From contig NZ_CP015378.1 in assembly GCF_001629705.1 (NCBI RefSeq), positions 2,356,001 to 2,420,000 on the forward strand: a DNA stretch of 64,000 nucleotides. Direction: 5' to 3'. A program made the translations under genes and the position numbers. The DNA is from Fictibacillus phosphorivorans. GTDB lineage: Bacteria > Bacillota > Bacilli > Bacillales > Fictibacillaceae. Below the pieces are notes generated by a model. It searched no databases and had not been told where the DNA came from. It saw nothing but the letters and a program-made list of their open reading frames with translations. This document shows positions 1-8,917 of this stretch, piece after piece. The stretch's first letter is position 1; every line of letters begins with the position of its first letter.

Positions 1-135
1 TAAATACGCGATATCTCGATCACTGTCTACTCGGTCCGTTCCTTTAGCCCTGGAACCGAAAACCAAAATCAGATAAGGTTCTAGTTTTTCATTTACCTTT
101 TTGGCTGAATAAATTTCGGATAAAATCGGGCTCAT
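1..135 (-). CDS. Nucleotidyltransferase domain protein (partial, runs off window)
   Basis: Forty-five codons are visible, from an ATG at 135 to the window edge. The translation contains FGSRAKGTDRVDSDRDIAYL at residues 26-45, the GS...G...SDxD signature of the polymerase-beta/MNT nucleotidyltransferase fold; the Asp residues would bind the metal of the transferred NTP. The start lies inside the end of the upstream gene on the same strand (about 47 bases overlap, different frame), which suggests translational coupling. No clear ribosome site precedes this ATG. The substrate cannot be told from the N-terminus; antitoxin-type MNT and aminoglycoside-type transferases share this motif. The family call is firm, the exact start less so. 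Confidence 0.65.
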   Translation of the reverse strand, partial: MSPILSEIYSAKKVNEKLEPYLILVFGSRAKGTDRVDSDRDIAYL

Positions 136-859
136 TTATAAATTCTATTTCGTTACTCTTAAAGGTAAACTTCTCCACAATCGTTTCATCATACTGCCTT
201 TTAACTTCTGAGAACTCCTGTTTCTCTTTTTCTGTTTGTGTCAGATCCTTTTGTGAGAGTTTCATATATTTGTCCAAATTGTTCGCTTTATTCCTATCAG
301 TAAAATCGATTCTCACGGTATAGTGATCAAACTTTTTTGTTTCCAATTCATTCAAAAAGTTTAGGATACGCTCGGTGTAGTTTTCATTATTAAAGGGAAT
401 TTTTACAGGTATCCCAACAACAACTGAAGGTTTAACCTTGTTTAACGATAGTTTAGTGAAACGCTTGTGTAGCTCACCATCATAAGATGACTGTACATAA
501 AATTGAGCATCTTCGCTCATTTCTTTCACTGTGGGTAAAAGTTTTTCAGCTAGTGTGGTGTTTACCACTTTGCTTTCGTATGTGTCTTCATACGTTGAAC
601 TGCCTAGTTCTCTAGTGACAACAAAGGAAAGTTTATCATCAAATACAGGAGTTGCTTGAGCTTCAATCAACTCTCCAGCAGCAAATCCTAGATCATAAGT
701 TTCCACTTCTCCTAGAACAAAATCTTGATCGTACTTCTGTTCTAAGTAAGCCAACATCTGTTCTTCTTCATCCGAATTGTTTTGACCTATTAAGAGGATC
801 AATACGACGATGATACATAGAAAGGAGCCGATAGAATACAGTAGTGTTCTTTTATCCAA
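89..859 (-). CDS. Membrane-anchored protein of unknown function
   Basis: This 256-residue protein starts with a short basic stretch followed by one hydrophobic segment (about residues 8-25), so it is probably held in the membrane by an uncleaved signal anchor with the rest outside the cell. The exported part is charged and has no cysteine, lipobox or catalytic motif I recognise. A basic, probably helical stretch rich in Lys and Gln lies near residues 200-225. It overlaps the following nucleotidyltransferase gene and so may share its transcript. No function is proposed. Confidence 0.7.
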   Translation of the reverse strand: MDKRTLLYSIGSFLCIIVVLILLIGQNNSDEEEQMLAYLEQKYDQDFVLGEVETYDLGFAAGELIEAQATPVFDDKLSFVVTRELGSSTYEDTYESKVVNTTLAEKLLPTVKEMSEDAQFYVQSSYDGELHKRFTKLSLNKVKPSVVVGIPVKIPFNNENYTERILNFLNELETKKFDHYTVRIDFTDRNKANNLDKYMKLSQKDLTQTEKEKQEFSEVKRQYDETIVEKFTFKSNEIEFINEPDFIRNLFSQKGK

Positions 860-1144
860 TTAAGCACCAACTTGTCATAATTACTTTAAAAGAATGAAAC
901 TCTTTATAAAACGTAAAGTGATTAACTAACCCACCTTTTAAAGGCCTTGTCTGAATCGGTTTTAGAAAAATCACCAGATATACTCTTTAAATAGTTCCAC
1001 GACTTACGTTCATATATTAACATAAATATCCATTTTCCGAACTATTATTTAATAACTATTTTCCATTTTTTTGATACTGAGAAGGGCAGTTGTAGTTTCA
1101 TGTAGAATTATACAGAGAAATGTAAAATTTAGGTAGGTGGTAGT

Positions 1145-2386
1145 GTGAAACGTGTTGTAGTCACAGGTATGGGAGCAGTAACTCCGCTGGGAAATTCAGT
1201 GGCGGAAACGTGGGATAGATTGATTCAAGGGAAGTCGGGAATCGAAAAACTGACTCGATTTGATGCAACACATTTTTCTGCAAAAACCGCGGCTGAAGTA
1301 AAGAATTTTAGTCTATCCGACTATATTCAGGTGAATGAGAGACACCGAATGGACCGCTTCACTGAATATGCAGTCGCTTCATCAATCATGGCGATCCAAG
1401 ATGCAGATGTGGTACCGGGTGAGACCGTTCATCAAGAACGCATAGGGGTATCATTTGGAACCGCGATTGGGGGAATTGAGAGCTTTGAAAACACCTATAA
1501 CGATCTTCAGAACGGAGGGTATCAAAACCTTTATCCTTTCTCAACAACAACAGTCATATCAAATATGGCGGCAAGCCAAGTAGCGATCGCAATAGGAGCT
1601 AAAGGGGTGAACACGTGTGTCGTCTTATCATGCGCTTCCGGTTCAAACGCGATAGGAGATGCGTATCGAGCAATTCAGCGAGGAGACGCCTATGTGATGG
1701 TGGCCGGTGGCTCTGAAGCGTCTCTCACTCCTCTTGGAATCGGTGCGTTTTGTGCCATGGGAGCCATATCCACCAACCCCGACCCGAAATCTGCTTGCCG
1801 ACCATTCGATCAGAACAGAGACGGCTTAGTCATGGGTGAAGGGGCAGGTGCAGTTGTGTTAGAGTCTCTCGATTCTGCAATCAGTCGCCAAGCAAAGATC
1901 TATGGCGAAATTATTGGGTATTCAACAGTCTCAGATGCTTATCACATCACGAGTCCCGCTCCAGGCGGAGAAGGAGCGGTTCGCGCGATGAATGGTGCAC
2001 TGTTAGAATCCCACTTAAATCTTGGAGACATTCAGTATATAAACGCTCATGGAACGAGCACAACGTATAATGATCGTTATGAAACAGAAGCCATCAAAAG
2101 CTTTTTAGGAAAAAGAGCCTATGACGTTCCAATTAGTTCTACAAAATCGATGACCGGCCATATGATGGGTGCTGCTGGTGCTGTTGAGGCAATTTTTACG
2201 CTTCTTTCTATTAAGACTGGTATCATTCCACCGACTGTGAACCTTCATACTCCTGATAAGGAATGTGATTTGGACTATGTACCGAACGAAGCGAGGAAAA
2301 CTAAAATTAAAGCCGCTCTCAGTAATGCACTTGGTTTTGGTGGACACAACACTGCACTTCTGTTTAAGAGTTTTGAAGGTAGTTAG
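1145..2386 (+). CDS. fabF: Beta-ketoacyl-[acyl-carrier-protein] synthase II (FabF type)
   Basis: A 413-residue condensing enzyme, the usual length of FabF, which elongates acyl-ACP with malonyl-ACP in type II fatty acid synthesis in the cytoplasm. The catalytic triad is visible: Cys in VVLSCASGSNAIGD (about residue 164), His in INAHGTSTTYND (about 303) and His in KSMTGHMMGAAGA (about 340). The glycine-rich C-terminus NALGFGGHN is also typical. The GTG start at 1145 follows a GGTAGGTGG ribosome site. It stands alone, with no fabH or other fab gene beside it, so it may be a second copy rather than the main housekeeping gene. Confidence 0.9.
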   Translation: MKRVVVTGMGAVTPLGNSVAETWDRLIQGKSGIEKLTRFDATHFSAKTAAEVKNFSLSDYIQVNERHRMDRFTEYAVASSIMAIQDADVVPGETVHQERIGVSFGTAIGGIESFENTYNDLQNGGYQNLYPFSTTTVISNMAASQVAIAIGAKGVNTCVVLSCASGSNAIGDAYRAIQRGDAYVMVAGGSEASLTPLGIGAFCAMGAISTNPDPKSACRPFDQNRDGLVMGEGAGAVVLESLDSAISRQAKIYGEIIGYSTVSDAYHITSPAPGGEGAVRAMNGALLESHLNLGDIQYINAHGTSTTYNDRYETEAIKSFLGKRAYDVPISSTKSMTGHMMGAAGAVEAIFTLLSIKTGIIPPTVNLHTPDKECDLDYVPNEARKTKIKAALSNALGFGGHNTALLFKSFEGS

Positions 2387-2396
2387 ATCTTTCAAT

Positions 2397-2691
2397 TCAA
2401 AGGAGTGAACCTTCAATTAATGAGCTTCCCCATTCATCATCTACAAGATGTCTTTTAGCAGGCTCGATGCCTGCTTTTAATTTATAAAAACATCGTTTTT
2501 TGTCCATGCGCGAAAAAACAAGCTCCTGCTTAGAATCAATCTTTACCTTCTCTATCTCTGTACCGAGAATATAATCGGCCGCTTTTTTTCTTGTCCAGCA
2601 GCTTGTACGACGAAGCGACTGTCTCCGCCACAAGCTCTTTTGTTGAATAGCTTTCCTCACCAAACGCAAAATGTTTTGAGACGATGGCTTC
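2397..2691 (-). pseudogene. Frameshifted 3' gene remnant
   Basis: Two minus-strand frames join into one protein-like sequence: one runs from 2691 (EAIVSKHFAFGEESYSTKEL... to about LLDKKK) and a second continues with AADYILGTEIEKVKID... to a stop at 2397. The switch falls at a run of A residues near 2587-2594, a typical slippage site. A stop codon sits directly before the first codon and there is no start or ribosome site, so only the C-terminal part remains. The family is not recognised. A sequencing error in the homopolymer could explain the frameshift but not the missing 5' end. Confidence 0.5.
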
Positions 2692-2830
2692 CTATTTTAA
2701 TCGACATTCATGCCCCATTGTTGGTACCATCTCGTGAAACAAATTGCTGTAATACTCTTCTCTTACCGTGAAACCTTGGGTGGTTCTTGCTGCTGGACTA
2801 TAAGTATCTTTCCTTCTCTATTTTTTATTC

Positions 2831-3163
2831 CTACATGCTTAGATTGTGATTTTCTTTTGGTTGATAGAGAGCAAGTAAAGGTAATCCCAACAGAAAGATA
2901 AAGATGATGGGATAAAAGATAATTAACGCAAAATCCCAACTCTCTCCTAACGTTATATAGCCGAACACCATCACAACGACTCCCTTTAAAAGCGCAAACA
3001 ACCAGATAGTAATTCTCTTTTTCTCTCCGATCAACGTTTCATAATACATAAAGAAATATAACCCTACAAAGAACAAAGATTTCAACAATCCAAATGTATT
3101 CATTGATAGGAAAAGGATCAACACACAAGTCGCGATAAAGGTAGGAAGAACCTTGTTTTTCAT
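2831..3163 (-). CDS. Small integral membrane protein
   Basis: The 110 residues form about four hydrophobic segments (roughly 7-22, 27-42, 50-70 and 78-100) separated by short charged loops such as GEKKR, with a hydrophilic tail. A GGAGAG ribosome site precedes the start. No conserved catalytic motif is visible. It is transcribed in the same direction as the DUF4304-like gene upstream but with a 50-base gap, so it could be in the same transcript. The function is unknown. Confidence 0.6.
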   Translation of the reverse strand: MKNKVLPTFIATCVLILFLSMNTFGLLKSLFFVGLYFFMYYETLIGEKKRITIWLFALLKGVVVMVFGYITLGESWDFALIIFYPIIFIFLLGLPLLALYQPKENHNLSM

Positions 3164-3215
3164 GAATCACTCTCCAAAATAAACTTATGCTTAAGCTAGA
3201 CACAGACCATTACCT

Positions 3216-3617
3216 TTATAAGCTCTCGTTCCACCAGTTCGGATAACTCTTCCACCAATCTTCGGCTTTACTCATAGCACGAAGAACATCTGTACCTACT
3301 TCATCATGATTACATTCAGTGAATCCAAAAGGAAAACCTGCATCTTTCCCGATACGTGTTCTAATGTATGGAGATCCACCACCAATTTGATATACTTTTA
3401 TCTTGTTTGAGGGGATATATGCTCCTGTCGTTTCATCCTGATAACCTTCAGAAGAACATTTGCTGATTTCTACGAAAAAGGCACTTTCATGCATACTAAA
3501 CTGAAACATCAATAGATGAGTCTGTTCATCCAACCTCCTATAATAGTGGGGAAACGAACCCTTAAAACCTCTTTCTCTCAAAGATGGAATAACAACACGC
3601 TTCAATGAATGGATCAT
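3216..3617 (-). CDS. DUF4304-like protein
   Basis: A soluble 133-residue protein. The opening helix followed by LRERGFKGSFPHYYRR and then alternating hydrophobic strands (HLLMFQFSMHESAFFVEI) resembles the DUF4304 family, whose role is unknown. The C-terminus is rich in Trp (EDWWKSYPNWWNESL). The ATG at 3617 has only a weak upstream ribosome site, and the frame stays open for about 12 codons before it, so the start is uncertain. It lies 32 bases after the ABC permease gene and may be the last gene of that operon. Confidence 0.6.
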   Translation of the reverse strand: MIHSLKRVVIPSLRERGFKGSFPHYYRRLDEQTHLLMFQFSMHESAFFVEISKCSSEGYQDETTGAYIPSNKIKVYQIGGGSPYIRTRIGKDAGFPFGFTECNHDEVGTDVLRAMSKAEDWWKSYPNWWNESL

Positions 3618-3649
3618 CGCATCTCGTACTTTTGCACAAAGTAATCGAT

Positions 3650-4360
3650 TTAAAGCGCCTTTCTTTTTTCCATAACAGCTATAAAAATTGTAATTAAGAT
3701 TATACTGTAGATGAATATCCAGGTAAACTGTCCATATACCCTAACAGGAAAGGATATCATTTTATCGTCTACACTCATGTTTTCCATGCTGTAACGAAGT
3801 GGTGGTAAAACCCAGTTTATGCTCTTTATTTTTAGAATTTCTATTTTTTCTACTGCCAGAACCAACGACCCAATAAGAATACTGATAACCCCCCACCACG
3901 AATTTACATTATTTTTCACGAGCCCCCTCGTGAAAAAGGATGACAGTGCAATGGATAGTACGGCAAGACTAAAATGGGCCAAGAACCCCATGACAAGATG
4001 GACTGAATGTAATCCAGGTGAAAACGCATTAAAAATAACGGGATAAGCCACAGCCGCAATACTCAGAACGAGAGCCGTTAAGGTGCAATTTAATATAAGG
4101 GAGATATAATACACTTTCTTATTTTTCGCATGCATAATGGTAATTTGTTTTTGTCCTTCGTCTTCTGCATGGAAAATTGTAATGGTGAACCACCCCATTA
4201 TAAAAAAGAGCATAATCGACGTGTACGAATAACTGTCTAAGATAGGGTTTGGTACGTATGTATAATTGATCACCAGCATCATGATAAACACAGAAAATGG
4301 CGGAACGTACTTATATGTCCTAAAATATGTGGTAAAGTGATAGTGAATTAACCCTTTCAT
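3650..4360 (-). CDS. ABC transporter permease subunit
   Basis: A 236-residue integral membrane protein with about six hydrophobic segments (roughly 20-35, 45-62, 82-105, 115-142, 155-170 and 210-230), typical of the single-domain permeases that pair with bacteriocin or antibiotic-type ABC ATPases. It starts 19 bases after the ATPase gene ends, with an AGGAGGAG ribosome site, so the two are almost certainly one exporter. The sequence does not reveal the substrate. The role is inferred from hydropathy and the neighbouring ATPase. Confidence 0.75.
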   Translation of the reverse strand: MKGLIHYHFTTYFRTYKYVPPFSVFIMMLVINYTYVPNPILDSYSYTSIMLFFIMGWFTITIFHAEDEGQKQITIMHAKNKKVYYISLILNCTLTALVLSIAAVAYPVIFNAFSPGLHSVHLVMGFLAHFSLAVLSIALSSFFTRGLVKNNVNSWWGVISILIGSLVLAVEKIEILKIKSINWVLPPLRYSMENMSVDDKMISFPVRVYGQFTWIFIYSIILITIFIAVMEKRKAL

Positions 4361-4379
4361 GGTTCTGTTCTCCTCCTCC

Positions 4380-5264
4380 TTAGAACTGATTGAGAAATTC
4401 TGTTTCTTTCTTATGTAGAGGTTCTAATAGCTTAATGGAGGCACCTCGGTCCAAAAACTCACTAACAATTTTGTTTGTATGTTCTTCACTAACATTCAAT
4501 TCTATCATTTTCTTATGAAAACCCATCTCTTTCTCTTGCTTAATGATTACATTTTGTTGTTTTATAGAATCGATTGAAACAGTCTTTGTCAGTTCAAAGA
4601 TCAATCTGTTCATAGACTCTTCTTGGGCTTGGTGATTTTCCGTTTGGATGATGTGGCATTGATCGATTACAATAATTTGATCTACGACTCTTTGAAGTAG
4701 TTTGGTCTCGTGACAGGTTAAAACCACACTAATGTTTCTTTCTTTTAAAGAGATTAGTAGTTCTTCCATTTCTGTTTGTGCTTTTAAGTCAAGGCCAGAA
4801 AGCGGTTCGTCCATAATTAACAAATCTGTTTCTTCCAGCATCGCCTGCATAATCGTAACCTTTTGTTTCATCCCTTTTGAAAAATGAATGATTCGATTGT
4901 TCCCATTATCTTTCATATGAAAAATCTCCAACAAGGTATGAATACGCTGTTGAAGCCATTTGTTTTGTAATCCCCGGATTGTCCCCATATGAGTAAGATA
5001 CTCAATTGGTGTAAAAGGAATATACGTAGGAGTTACCTCAGGCACATAACCAAAACGAACAGGTTCCCCGTTTCTAAACAGGATTTCACCACTATCTGCT
5101 TTAATTAGACCTCCAATCAGTTTCAGTAAGGTGCTTTTCCCCGAACCATTTTTTCCAACGATAGCTGTAACTTGGTTGGTTGGAATAGAGAGAGAGACAG
5201 CATCCAAGACTAATTTGTCTCTGTAAGATTTAGTTACATTCTGTAAATCGACAATAGTGTTCAA
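4380..5264 (-). CDS. ABC transporter ATP-binding protein
   Basis: A 294-residue nucleotide-binding subunit. Walker A is GKNGSGKST (about residues 37-45), the signature is the variant FSKGMKQK in place of LSGGQ, Walker B is LLIMDEPLSGLD, and the switch His lies in LTCHET. An extra 80-residue C-terminal region follows the ATPase core, as in many drug or bacteriocin exporters of the CcmA/YxlF type. It forms an operon with the downstream permease. It would hydrolyse ATP at the inner membrane face to drive export, probably of a peptide, lipid or drug. Confidence 0.85.
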   Translation of the reverse strand: MNTIVDLQNVTKSYRDKLVLDAVSLSIPTNQVTAIVGKNGSGKSTLLKLIGGLIKADSGEILFRNGEPVRFGYVPEVTPTYIPFTPIEYLTHMGTIRGLQNKWLQQRIHTLLEIFHMKDNGNNRIIHFSKGMKQKVTIMQAMLEETDLLIMDEPLSGLDLKAQTEMEELLISLKERNISVVLTCHETKLLQRVVDQIIVIDQCHIIQTENHQAQEESMNRLIFELTKTVSIDSIKQQNVIIKQEKEMGFHKKMIELNVSEEHTNKIVSEFLDRGASIKLLEPLHKKETEFLNQF

Positions 5265-5441
5265 CTTTACACATCCTTAATATTGTAATTAAAAGTATGG
5301 AGTTGTTTATCCTTAAAAAGGATATAACAAGACAGAATAATGTAACTGATTCAATTACACTTATAAAAGATCTGTACAGACAAAAATCATTCATTATTGT
5401 TATTATGTAGGTTAGATCCTCTTTTCTAGGAGCAAAACTCT

Positions 5442-5753
5442 ATGTATACATTACTTCTTATTTTATTAATATTGCTTTTAGGTTATCTTATTTTCAATAG
5501 GACAACGAGCTACAAATGGGTAGTCTTCAGCATCTTCCCGCTTCTTCCTTCTCTTACATTTGTTGTAACAGAAATAGAGCAGCATGCATTCTGGTTACGC
5601 TTCTTAGAAACGGGCTCTTTTGTTCTATCCATCATTTCTCTTCCCGTTATTCTGTATTTATTGATGGGCTTCTTCTTTATCTACACCGTATCTTTTCTAT
5701 GCCTGTTTGGAGAATACATGCTTTTGAACAAAACGAGAGACCGTCGATCATAA
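5442..5753 (+). CDS. Small integral membrane protein
   Basis: The 103 residues are almost entirely hydrophobic, with three or four predicted membrane segments (about 3-18, 26-43, 55-70 and 73-93) and a basic C-terminal tail (NKTRDRRS). An AGGAG ribosome site lies nine bases before the ATG. It is divergent from the ABC exporter genes across a 177-base AT-rich gap that probably carries both promoters. The family was not recognised. Confidence 0.6.
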   Translation: MYTLLLILLILLLGYLIFNRTTSYKWVVFSIFPLLPSLTFVVTEIEQHAFWLRFLETGSFVLSIISLPVILYLLMGFFFIYTVSFLCLFGEYMLLNKTRDRRS

Positions 5754-5774
5754 TGTTTGTACACTAAATTGAAA

Positions 5775-6152
5775 TTAACGCTCTAACTCAATATACTCTC
5801 TTAATAGTTTCCACTCGTCCTTTTCCTTTCTCCAGACAAACATACACTGTGCGGTAAAAGGTTTCCCATTAATGGTGTTTGTCTCTTTACCGACAACGAT
5901 GACTTCTCTTCCTTCATCACGCTCAGTCAAAGAACGAACTTCAAACGTTTTTTCAGCATGATCCATCTGTTTTAATACGGAGTTAAGATCATAGTCATAA
6001 AAGTAAGGATCAGGTTGGGTAACCTCAGAATGAGCCCAGTACCCTACAAAACGTTCAGACATGAAAGTTTTGATATGATCTCCATCTTTACTTATGAATC
6101 CTTTGTTCCAAGCTTGAAAATAATTAGTAAGGACTTTCTGTATGGCTTTCAT
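5775..6152 (-). CDS. NTF2-like (SnoaL/DUF4440-type) protein
   Basis: A 125-residue single-domain protein with the NTF2-like pattern: an N-terminal helix (YFQAWNKGFISKDGD), then a curved sheet ending in AQCMFVWRKEKDEWKLLREYIEL. The closing strand with W-K-L is typical of SnoaL/DUF4440 folds, which serve as small enzymes or ligand-binding proteins. An AAAGGAGTTGGAGAT ribosome site precedes the ATG. It is one of three NTF2-like genes within 5 kb (with 9416 and 9858). No substrate can be assigned. Confidence 0.7.
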   Translation of the reverse strand: MKAIQKVLTNYFQAWNKGFISKDGDHIKTFMSERFVGYWAHSEVTQPDPYFYDYDLNSVLKQMDHAEKTFEVRSLTERDEGREVIVVGKETNTINGKPFTAQCMFVWRKEKDEWKLLREYIELER

Positions 6153-6249
6153 ATCTCCAACTCCTTTCTTGGCTTTAGCTCCACTAAATGTTTTTTTGTA
6201 AATATATTGTAATTATAGCATTTAGAGTAAATATATGGTTTGCACAAAT

Positions 6250-6287
6250 CTAAAATAAACCTCACACTCAAAACGAGAGTGTGAGGT
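6250..6287 (-). terminator. Rho-independent terminator
   Basis: A perfect 10-bp stem (CCTCACACTC / GAGTGTGAGG, 6260-6269 with 6277-6286) is followed on the minus strand by TTTATTTTAG. It ends the transcript of the gene at 6325-6777. Confidence 0.8.
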
Positions 6288-6324
6288 CTACTATGTTCAT
6301 AACACATTTGTTCACGAATTATCT

Positions 6325-6777
6325 CTAAGTATCTACAAAATGAGGATTATCCACTATGAGATGTGTCTCAATTTTTACTATCAATTGTTCTAAATAGGAT
6401 GGAATCGTGTTTTGCTTATTTATCAACTTTATAAAATTTCTAATATATTCGTTCTCGTATTCTTCGAATGCTTCTTGGGCTAACTTTTCAGCACCGTGGA
6501 CCAATTGAGAAAGAGAACGCCTTACATATAATCTGGAAAGATCATGATCTCCAGTTTTAATATGAAGATAGTTGATGACATCCCCTCCCACTAAACAAAT
6601 ACAATGTGTATCTTTTACGATGGGGTGATTTTGGATAAAAGACTCGTTTTCAAAAGAAATGTAATGATGCTGACCATGAATGAGAAACAACCCGTGTAAC
6701 AACTTAGTATCGTTACGTATAACCGCTTCTAAAACGTTTGAGACAAACCGCTCTTCTCCTCTAGTACGTTTCTTCAT
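6325..6777 (-). CDS. Hypothetical protein downstream of chemoreceptor
   Basis: The open frame extends upstream into the chemoreceptor gene, but the ATG at 6777 is preferred because GAGG lies nine bases before it and it falls 28 bases after the chemoreceptor stop. This gives a 150-residue soluble protein (MKKRTRGEERFVSNVLEA...). It has a mixed sheet core (HYISFENESFI, THCICLVGGDVINYLHI) and a long C-terminal helical stretch (AEKLAQEAFEEYENEY). No known domain is recognised. Co-transcription with the chemoreceptor suggests, but does not prove, a link to sensing. Confidence 0.6.
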   Translation of the reverse strand: MKKRTRGEERFVSNVLEAVIRNDTKLLHGLFLIHGQHHYISFENESFIQNHPIVKDTHCICLVGGDVINYLHIKTGDHDLSRLYVRRSLSQLVHGAEKLAQEAFEEYENEYIRNFIKLINKQNTIPSYLEQLIVKIETHLIVDNPHFVDT

Positions 6778-6805
6778 CTCTACTAGCCTCGACTCTACTA
6801 TATGT

Positions 6806-8542
6806 TTATAAAGAAAATCGGTTCGTTTGATCCTGTAGATCATCCATAGATTTAGTGATTTCATCAATGTCGGATGAAAATGTGTTCACGTTGGTGTCCA
6901 CTTGCTGAATCGTTGCTGTGACCTCTTCTGTCGCTGCGGCCGTCTCTTGACATACCGCAGTCACCGACATGATATCATCTTGAAGATCTCTCTGTTTTTG
7001 CTGCATAGACACAAACGTCGTATGGATGTTCATCGCCGCATCATTCGTTTTTGTTAATAACTGAGATAGGTCTTGAATGTTTCCTTTTACGGACCCAAGT
7101 TCCTCACTTTGTTTCATAAACGTCTGAAGGGTTTGGTCTGCTTTATCCATCGTCAGTTTGATCTGAGCTTGAATATTTTCAATCGTGTTTTGAATTGTTT
7201 TTGTAGCGTCACCTGACTGTTGCGCTAGCTTTCCGACCTCACTCGCCACCACAGCGAATCCACGACCATGTTCGCCTGCACGCGCTGCTTCAATCGATGC
7301 ATTTAAAGACAATAGATTCGTTTGCTCTGATATATCTTTAATCTCTACTACAATCTGACCAATCGTCTCAGAAAATTGATTGAGTTCCTCGATCGCAGAA
7401 GCGACTTCAGTGAACGTGTCTTTGGTCACTTCATTCATCTGTACCAGTTCATCTAGTGAACGTATACTCTCATCTTGCTTATGTGCTACTTCTTGGTTCA
7501 TGTTATGAACAAACTTCACTTCTTCGTTCATCTGTTCCATGTTGCTTTGAAACTCTTGCGTGAGAGCTGTTGTATTCTCCATTGAAAAGGTGACCGTCTC
7601 ATTTCCAGATGCGATTTCCTCAGATGCCATGACGATACCTGCTGTCTGCTCTTTGATACTCTGAAGTTCATCGGACACATTTTTAAACTTCACCGTCGTT
7701 GTACCGGTTGTTTCCTTCACGTTGGAGATGAGTTGATGTAGACTTTCTCTCATATGTTCGAACGATGAATAGATTCTACCAACCTCGTTATTTTTATCAT
7801 ATTGAATGTCCATCTCACTTAGATTTCCATGTGCGATTTCATCTGCATAACGTTCCAATTGAGCAAGAGGTTTTAGTGTTCTTCTTGTATAGATGGTAAT
7901 ACCCAACACAGCGATCACCAAGGCTATGATGTTAACGATCAGAAGGAGTAACCCTTCTTCTTCAATCAGTTTGGCATTGGTAGCATCAACCACACTAGCA
8001 TTGATATCCACCCCAAGAATCCCGATTACATCTCCACTCTCACTTTTAATCGGCGCGAAGGCTGATAGATAATCTCCATACTTATCATCATGAACGACTG
8101 GTGAACTAGAGGACTTACCGTCTAATACACTTCTAACATCATCAACATCAGTACTTGTAATTTCATCTCCGATATCTGAGGCTTGTTTGTCTCCTTGCGG
8201 CATACCATCTATTAGGATATTTAACTTATCTTCATTGATTTCCAGAGTATACACGTAAAGCGCTCCTGATTCTTGACGAAACTTATTCAATTTTTCTCGA
8301 ATTTCTTTGTATTCTTTTGAATCACTTTTGTTCTTTAAAAAATCTTGGTACAGTTCTGTATCCATACCGCTCCCATAACTTGAAGCGATGACGGTTCCGA
8401 ACTCTTGAAGCGTTCGTTCTGAAGATAAAGTTATACCTCGGTTTAAAATAAATCCGTTTACCACGATGACCGTCATCAATACTAGAGAAGTAAAAACAAT
8501 GATAGGTCTACGAATCGATGCAGCTTTCTTTCTTTTTTTCAT
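6806..8542 (-). CDS. Methyl-accepting chemotaxis protein
   Basis: A 578-residue transmembrane receptor. A basic N-terminus leads to a first membrane helix (about residues 13-30), then a roughly 160-residue extracellular sensor (Cache-like, containing [19 protein letters not shown] and [15 protein letters not shown]), a second helix (about 196-216), a HAMP linker and a long signalling coiled coil. The tip [21 protein letters not shown] is the highly conserved CheA/CheW contact of MCPs. The extracellular ligand is unknown. It has a GGGGATACTT ribosome site. It would sit in the membrane and control CheA kinase activity. Confidence 0.92.
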   Translation of the reverse strand: MKKRKKAASIRRPIIVFTSLVLMTVIVVNGFILNRGITLSSERTLQEFGTVIASSYGSGMDTELYQDFLKNKSDSKEYKEIREKLNKFRQESGALYVYTLEINEDKLNILIDGMPQGDKQASDIGDEITSTDVDDVRSVLDGKSSSSPVVHDDKYGDYLSAFAPIKSESGDVIGILGVDINASVVDATNAKLIEEEGLLLLIVNIIALVIAVLGITIYTRRTLKPLAQLERYADEIAHGNLSEMDIQYDKNNEVGRIYSSFEHMRESLHQLISNVKETTGTTTVKFKNVSDELQSIKEQTAGIVMASEEIASGNETVTFSMENTTALTQEFQSNMEQMNEEVKFVHNMNQEVAHKQDESIRSLDELVQMNEVTKDTFTEVASAIEELNQFSETIGQIVVEIKDISEQTNLLSLNASIEAARAGEHGRGFAVVASEVGKLAQQSGDATKTIQNTIENIQAQIKLTMDKADQTLQTFMKQSEELGSVKGNIQDLSQLLTKTNDAAMNIHTTFVSMQQKQRDLQDDIMSVTAVCQETAAATEEVTATIQQVDTNVNTFSSDIDEITKSMDDLQDQTNRFSL

Positions 8543-8866
8543 AAGTATCCCCTTCTGCGTTTTATAATCGCCCTATATTATCGACCATTTTGAAAAGGAG
8601 TTTACGCGGGTTTACAGAATACAGGAATTCTAATTCTTTATTAAGTTAAATTTAACGATCAAATGGGTGTAAAAGAATCGAAGTAATAAGGATAAATTTA
8701 ACAACTGTACATTCGCATTTATGCTTGTATATTATGGACCGGGGATCATCATAAGCCTGATTTAGAGGGAAGGCTTATCAAGTTAGAAACTAAAATAAGA
8801 TATTAGATTCCTAAGTGAACCTTTACTTTTAAGTATTTTCGTACTATACTCTTTAAACGCCACTAT
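8543..8866. other. Intergenic region between divergent chemoreceptor and Rrf2 genes
   Basis: AT-rich spacer without a convincing ORF. It must hold the chemoreceptor promoter on the minus strand and part of the Rrf2 promoter on the plus strand. A TATACT sequence near 8846 could be a -10 element, but no partner -35 is convincing. Nothing else was identified. Confidence 0.5.
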
Positions 8867-8887
8867 TATGGATAAACATTATCCATA
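8867..8887 (+). promoter_or_regulatory. Palindromic operator for the adjacent Rrf2 regulator
   Basis: TATGGATAA-ACA-TTATCCATA is a perfect 9-bp inverted repeat with a 3-bp spacer, 30 bases upstream of the Rrf2-type gene. Size and symmetry fit binding of a winged-helix dimer. A TATATG sequence just downstream could serve as the -10, so binding would block transcription. Autoregulation is inferred. Confidence 0.75.
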
Positions 8888-8917
8888 TTGTATATGTAAT
8901 GAAAGGGGATAAATTGA

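Noticed and set aside
2105-2416. Minus-strand ORF antisense to the end of fabF
   Set aside because: It overlaps a well-supported gene in full, has no ribosome site and no family resemblance.
2710-2901. Plus-strand ORF between the remnant and the membrane protein gene
   Set aside because: Its translation is low-complexity and Trp/Cys-rich without a ribosome site; it overlaps the real minus-strand gene.
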